Source: an uncultured Lachnospiraceae bacterium
GTDB taxonomy: Bacteria; Bacillota; Clostridia; Lachnospirales; Lachnospiraceae
NCBI GenBank assembly: GCA_900313265.1
Contig: OMRN01000117.1
Location: 1-9,661 of the forward strand
DNA: 9,661 nucleotides
Direction: 5' to 3'
The notes under the pieces were generated by a model. The model did not search any database. It had not been told where the DNA came from and saw only the letters and a program-made list of their open reading frames with translations. Shown here in pieces: positions 6,135-9,661 of this stretch. Within the stretch, counting starts at the first letter, position 1; every line of letters begins with the position of its first letter. Made by a program: the position numbers and the translations under genes.

Positions 6135-8591
6135 ATGAAGAAAAAACTGGTTATTTTACTCGCGATGGTTTTAGTGGCAACCAACTGTCTGTATGTATCG
6201 GCGGCACCGTTATCGGATGTGAAAGACGGAACTTCCGAAATAACATCGGAGGGTTTCTACGACAACTCCGAAAACGATTCGCAGGAGAATTCCGAAGAAC
6301 CGTCCGAAGAGGAAACAGAAGATCATTCGGAAAAGAAAGATTCCGGGGAAGACGAATCGGAACAAACATCCGAAGAAGAGACCTCCGAAAAGAAGGAATC
6401 GAAGGAAGACAATTCCGAAGAAACTTCCGAAAAAACTTCGGAGGATACATCCGAAGAAAATTCCGAGGATACATCGGAAAAATCGTCCGAGAATACATCC
6501 GAAATTACATCCGAAGAACTTCTTCCGGATGAAATTGACGAAACGGAAGACGGAGAACTGACGGATTCCTACAACGGATTCGAATATACGGTAAGCGGTT
6601 CGACGGTTACGATTACAAAGTATACCGGAACAGCAACGAGCGTGCAGATTCCGGATAAGATTGCCGGCAAAACGGTAACGATAATCGGAAAAGAAGCATT
6701 TAGTGCAAACATGACAATGACATCGCTTTCCATTCCTTCAACCGTTACAACGATTGGGCAGGGAGCATTCAATAACTGCCAGAAAATGACATCCCTGACA
6801 TTAAGCGAAGGACTGCAAAGTATCGGAATTCAGGCATTCAAGGGATGCATAGCCTTAAAAACACTTGTCATTCCGTCAACCGTAAGTTCGGTCGGCAGTT
6901 CGGCTTTTGAACGCTGTGATTCCCTGACCTCGGTCACGATTAAAGGGACCTATGTCGGTGCTTTTATGTTTTATGACTGCAAATCACTGACATCAATCCG
7001 GATTCCTTCACAGGTAATCTTTATCGGAAACGGTGCGTGTAAAGGGTGCAGTTCGCTGACGAGTGCAACAATCGAAGCGAATGCGGCAATCGGGAACAAT
7101 GTTTTTGACGGCTGTGAAGCTCTTACGACGGTTACTTTATCAAATTTATCCAAAATCGGTTATGCGATGTTTGCCAGAACCGGTATTTCATCCGTTACCA
7201 TTCCGGCTTCGGTTAAGGAAATTGACAAGCAGGCATTTGCGGAATGCAAGAAACTTACATCCGTTACCATGAATGAGGGAGTGACCTCAATCCAGACAAA
7301 GGCTTTTTATAACTGTACCGGTCTTAAGGAGATTACCCTTCCTTCCACGCTGTCTGTTGCCAGTAACGAAGTTTTTCGCGGCTGTTCTTCCCTTTCCAAA
7401 GTGAATTTAAAAGGCGGTATCGTCGGTTCGTATATGTTCCAGGATTGTACATCCTTAACGGAAATTACCATTCCGGCTAAAGTATACTGGATCGGGGATT
7501 ATGCTTTTAAAGGCTGCACAAAACTGAAAAAAGCGGTCATTCAAAGTTCCGGAACGATAGCGACCTACGTATTCGAAGGATGTACGAATTTAACCGAAAT
7601 CAATCTTCAAAACGCAACGGTAGAATCCATTCAGGAAGGTGCGTTCAAAAATACGGGAGTTACGGAAATCGTGATTCCGAAGACGGTAAAGGTATTCGGA
7701 GGCAGTGTGTTCTACGGATGCAAATCCTTAAAAGCCGTGGATGTGCAGGGCAGTACAATCGGAGTATCCATGTTTGAGGGATGCACGTCACTGACCAATG
7801 TTGTATTCCCGGAAACGGTTACCACATTCGGAAACAGGGCATTTTACGGCTGTTCGAATTTAAAAACCGCACAGTTTCTGGGCAATGCGCCTTCTTCCTT
7901 CGGAAGTGACGTTTTTGGCGCTGTGAAGTCCGGTTTTGAGATTCAGTTCTTTGACGGAAAGAGCGGATGGACCACACCGACATGGAACGGTTACAATACG
8001 AAAAAAATATCAAAAATGTCCGGCGACGTGACCACGATTTTTAAGGATGTTCACACCGGCCAGTGGTATGTAAGCGGCATTCAGTATGTTTACGATAAAG
8101 GCCTTATGGTCGGCAAATCCGCAACCGAGTTTGGAATTAATTCCAATGTCCAGCGTGAGCAGGTTGTTGTAACGCTGTATGCGGCAGCGGGGAAACCGGC
8201 GGTTTCCGGCAGCAGTAAATTCCCGGATGTGAAGCAGGGAGTTTATTACGAAAAGGCCGTTATCTGGGCAACAAACAACAAAATAACCAGCGGTCTCGGA
8301 GACGGTTCCTTCGGAGTCGGCAATTCCATCAGCAGGGAGTCCCTTGCAATGATGCTTTACGGTTATGCGAAAATGAAAAATATCAAGACGAATGTAACGG
8401 CCGGTGCATCCAACGGATATGCCGATACGAAAGATATCAGTTCGTATGCAAAGACGGCGATGGACTGGGCGGTAACGCAGGGGATTTTATCCGGCAAGGG
8501 CAGCGGAAGCAAGGCGCAGATGCGATTAGATCCCAAGGGCAAGGCAACCAGAGCCGAGTTCGCCACAATGATTATGAAACTGTTGAAATGA
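6135..8591 (+). CDS. BspA-type leucine-rich repeat surface protein with SLH anchor
   Basis: 818 residues, complete. Residues 1-24 are a signal peptide (MKKK, hydrophobic LVILLAMVLVA, likely cut after VSAA). Residues about 33-132 are a Ser/Glu/Thr-rich acidic linker, including nine consecutive [T/N/S]-S-E-x tetrapeptides (93-128). Residues about 145-587 are BspA-type leucine-rich repeats (LRR_5 class), with units of 21-23 residues such as SLTSIRIPSQVIFIGNGACK and conserved turns F-x-x-C. Residues about 634-818 are three SLH domains with motifs QREQ, SRES and TRAE. The likely location is the cell wall surface, with the acidic linker as spacer before the LRR. BspA-type proteins are known as adhesins to host or other bacteria; the partner here is unknown. 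The SLH triplet is clearly more diverged than those of the two upstream genes, so this gene is not a recent copy of them. The stop is TGA 8589-8591, just before a terminator. Confidence 0.9.
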   Translation: MKKKLVILLAMVLVATNCLYVSAAPLSDVKDGTSEITSEGFYDNSENDSQENSEEPSEEETEDHSEKKDSGEDESEQTSEEETSEKKESKEDNSEETSEKTSEDTSEENSEDTSEKSSENTSEITSEELLPDEIDETEDGELTDSYNGFEYTVSGSTVTITKYTGTATSVQIPDKIAGKTVTIIGKEAFSANMTMTSLSIPSTVTTIGQGAFNNCQKMTSLTLSEGLQSIGIQAFKGCIALKTLVIPSTVSSVGSSAFERCDSLTSVTIKGTYVGAFMFYDCKSLTSIRIPSQVIFIGNGACKGCSSLTSATIEANAAIGNNVFDGCEALTTVTLSNLSKIGYAMFARTGISSVTIPASVKEIDKQAFAECKKLTSVTMNEGVTSIQTKAFYNCTGLKEITLPSTLSVASNEVFRGCSSLSKVNLKGGIVGSYMFQDCTSLTEITIPAKVYWIGDYAFKGCTKLKKAVIQSSGTIATYVFEGCTNLTEINLQNATVESIQEGAFKNTGVTEIVIPKTVKVFGGSVFYGCKSLKAVDVQGSTIGVSMFEGCTSLTNVVFPETVTTFGNRAFYGCSNLKTAQFLGNAPSSFGSDVFGAVKSGFEIQFFDGKSGWTTPTWNGYNTKKISKMSGDVTTIFKDVHTGQWYVSGIQYVYDKGLMVGKSATEFGINSNVQREQVVVTLYAAAGKPAVSGSSKFPDVKQGVYYEKAVIWATNNKITSGLGDGSFGVGNSISRESLAMMLYGYAKMKNIKTNVTAGASNGYADTKDISSYAKTAMDWAVTQGILSGKGSGSKAQMRLDPKGKATRAEFATMIMKLLK
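6411..6518 (+). repeat. 12-bp / tetrapeptide Ser-Glu repeat
   Basis: Nine consecutive tetrapeptides of form [T/N/S]-S-E-x (NSEE, TSEK, TSED, TSEE, NSED, TSEK, SSEN, TSEI, TSEE) encoded with a 12-base period. The codons alternate TCC/TCG and GAA/GAG. The stretch belongs to a longer acidic, Ser-rich segment (about 6231-6530) right after the signal peptide. It is probably an extended, disordered spacer; slipped-strand length change is possible. Confidence 0.85.
6777..7895 (+). repeat. Higher-order repeat of leucine-rich units (about 156 residues)
   Basis: The LRR units fall into blocks of seven. Block I (Cys215 to residue 370, 6777-7244) and block II (Cys371 to 528, 7245-7718) align unit by unit with the same unit lengths, including the short GxxVGxxMFxDC unit (GTYVGAFMFYDC and GGIVGSYMFQDC) and the Cys-less unit ending ARTG or KNTG. 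Block II has two extra residues near its end. A partial third block (7719 to about 7895) continues with the short-unit type (STIGVSMFEGC). Confidence 0.75.
8034..8588 (+). other. Three SLH domains of LRR protein
   Basis: The domains begin near TIFKDVHTGQWYVSGIQYVY, SKFPDVKQGVYYEKAVIWAT and SNGYADTKDISSYAKTAMDW. Motifs QREQ, SRES and TRAE end each domain; the last is an exact TRAE. They should anchor the protein to secondary cell-wall polymer. Confidence 0.9.
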
Positions 8592-8599
8592 TAATCATA

Positions 8600-8638
8600 A
8601 AGACCTTTTCACAGATGGTGAAGAGGTCTTATTTTTAT
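8600..8638 (+). terminator. Rho-independent terminator after LRR-SLH gene
   Basis: A 13-bp stem (8600-8612 with 8618-8630) contains one T-G wobble and a 5-base loop AGATG. ATTTTTAT follows at 8631-8638. It begins 9 bases after the stop codon and closes the transcript of the LRR gene. Confidence 0.92.
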
Positions 8639-8683
8639 GGAAAAATTCCGGCCTGTTTTGTATGGAAACGGGGAGAATTTTGA

Positions 8684-8713
8684 TTGACGGATACAGGTTT
8701 ATTATTCTAAAAT
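8684..8713 (+). promoter_or_regulatory. Sigma-A-type promoter for Ig-like repeat gene
   Basis: TTGACG (8684-8689, 5 of 6) and TAAAAT (8708-8713, 5 of 6) are separated by 18 bases. The promoter sits just after the terminator of the previous gene. It gives a leader of roughly 80 bases to ATG 8799, in which no recognisable riboswitch was seen. Confidence 0.6.
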
Positions 8714-8783
8714 ATAAGTGTATTTTTGTTGTTCTCCGACCCGGTTTCGGACGGGCAAAAAACAATCATTTTTTAATATAAAA

Positions 8784-8790
8784 GGGGAGG
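8784..8790 (+). promoter_or_regulatory. Strong ribosome binding site for Ig-like repeat gene
   Basis: GGGGAGG lies 8 bases before ATG 8799, which is near-optimal spacing. It fixes the start of a gene that runs off the window. Confidence 0.85.
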
Positions 8791-8798
8791 TTAAAGGT

Positions 8799-9661
8799 AT
8801 GAAACGAGTGGGAAAGAGAGCGCTTTCGTTTACGCTTGCCGTTCTGTTAATCGTGTCCATGCTTCCGACGATTGCGTTTGCAAAGACGGGAGATACGCCG
8901 ATTGTTGCTTTTACGGCAGCAGACAGGGAGTTTATCGAAGGTGACAGGGAATGTGTTGACCCGGAACATGAAATCTGGGAGTACAACCTGGAGTTTACGG
9001 ATTACACCGTTACAACCAATGACGGGGAATCGTATACCGGTCCGATGTGGGATGTTTTCGGATGGCTGAATAATAAATATCCGGGCATGGAATTTGACGG
9101 AAATATTGACTGGGATAAGACCGAGTCTCCGTCACAGGGTACGGTCGGTGATCAGTTTAGAATTGTCTATAATTTAGACGGTTTTGAGGCGGAATGGACG
9201 TTAAAAATCGTCGGAAATCCCATTGACAATATTACCGCCAGAAACATTACCCGCATGGAAGGTGACACCTTTACGGCGGATGGCTATCAGGATGCATGGG
9301 GAGGCTGGCACGAGCAACAGTGGCAGAAATATGATTTTGCCCCTGTATTCAAAGTGGAATTATTAAACGGTGAAGTTTATGAAAGCGAGGAAGGAAATCC
9401 GCAGTCAGCGGTTAACTGGATTAAAGATCAAACCGGATTAACCCTTAATTTATACTGGAACGATGATTACTCCCAGGATCCGCCGACAGGCATCCCTGCC
9501 GGGGAATACGGGGAATATATCTGTGAATTCAAATTCGGTCCTTTCGAGGACAGATACCTGGGGTATGTTGTGGAGAATCCCGTTGCAAGCGTGGAAGCCA
9601 GGGATGTTACGCGTATGGAAGGCGATACGTTTGAAATGGAAGGTTATGATGACGCGGAAGG
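8799..9661 (+). CDS. Exported protein with Ig-like tandem repeats (3'-truncated)
   Basis: The frame opens at ATG 8799 and stays open to the window end (287 full codons). Residues 1-28 form a signal peptide: basic MKRVGKR, hydrophobic FTLAVLLIVSMLP, likely cut at AFA-KT. The rest shows tandem modules of about 107-120 residues, rich in predicted beta strands. Module starts are TPIVAFTAADREFIEGD (residue 33), NPIDNITARNITRMEGDTF (140) and NPVASVEARDVTRMEGDTF (260). The modules end in strands such as FRIVYNLDGFEAEWTLKIVG and YICEFKFGPFEDRYLGYVVE. The pattern resembles bacterial Ig-like repeats of Clostridia surface proteins, but I do not recognise an exact family. Separate transcription is indicated by the terminator and promoter just upstream. 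The anchor and effector parts, if any, lie beyond the window; an SLH triplet is possible from the neighbours but not shown. Confidence 0.88.
   Translation, partial: MKRVGKRALSFTLAVLLIVSMLPTIAFAKTGDTPIVAFTAADREFIEGDRECVDPEHEIWEYNLEFTDYTVTTNDGESYTGPMWDVFGWLNNKYPGMEFDGNIDWDKTESPSQGTVGDQFRIVYNLDGFEAEWTLKIVGNPIDNITARNITRMEGDTFTADGYQDAWGGWHEQQWQKYDFAPVFKVELLNGEVYESEEGNPQSAVNWIKDQTGLTLNLYWNDDYSQDPPTGIPAGEYGEYICEFKFGPFEDRYLGYVVENPVASVEARDVTRMEGDTFEMEGYDDAE
9216..9661 (+). repeat. Ig-like module repeat (360-bp period, partial second copy)
   Basis: NP-x-x-x-[IV]-x-AR-[ND]-[IV]-TRMEGDTF appears at residues 140 and 260 of this gene, 120 residues (360 bases) apart. The second copy is cut by the window end. 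An earlier, more diverged copy starts at residue 33 (107 residues before the first). Confidence 0.75.

Noticed and set aside
8720..8798. Riboswitch or structured leader before the Ig-like repeat gene
   Set aside because: Only short G/C and A/T pairings were found; the leader is about 80 bases and matches no riboswitch class I know.

Overview
The window looks like a cell-surface protein locus from an anaerobic, low-to-mid GC Gram-positive bacterium of the class Clostridia, probably Lachnospiraceae or a relative. This is inferred from the S-layer homology (SLH) anchors, BspA-type leucine-rich repeats, bacterial Ig-like domains, strong AGGAGG-like ribosome binding sites and overall codon use; no marker gene is present to fix the taxonomy. 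Every credible gene is on the + strand. No RNA gene, transposase, integrase or CRISPR array was seen, and no gene-free stretch exceeds about 210 bases.

Layout. (1) 1-1099: 3' end of a surface protein with three tandem 42-residue CxxC repeats, one 39-residue variant repeat and three SLH domains. (2) 1204-5982: what looks like one large gene, cut by an in-frame TAG at 2470-2472. The 5' part (1204-2472) encodes a signal peptide, a transglutaminase-like domain with an intact Cys-His-Asp triad, a propeller-like segment and the first part of a Big_2-like Ig domain. The 3' part, in the same frame, finishes that Ig domain and continues with two duplicated BspA-like modules, twelve CxxC repeat units of three types, and three SLH domains. 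(3) 6135-8591: signal peptide, Ser/Glu-rich linker, a long BspA-type leucine-rich repeat domain with a higher-order repeat, and three SLH domains, followed by a strong terminator at 8600-8638. (4) 8799 to the window end: start of an exported protein with Ig-like tandem repeats, with its own promoter and ribosome binding site.

How it fits together. Genes 1 to 3 encode exported modular proteins that would be held non-covalently on secondary cell-wall polymer by SLH triplets and would display repeat domains outward. Gene 2 would add a surface-tethered transglutaminase-like enzyme. The amber codon separates the signal peptide and enzyme from the anchor, so unless it is read through or is a sequencing error, the enzyme would be released and the anchored part would not be made or exported.

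Most notable: the amber interruption of an otherwise open frame of about 1,590 codons; and a three-class cysteine repeat family with strict spacing, C-x10-C-x2-C followed by a Gly-His at fixed distance, shared by genes 1 and 2 and suggestive of extracellular metal-binding mini-domains.
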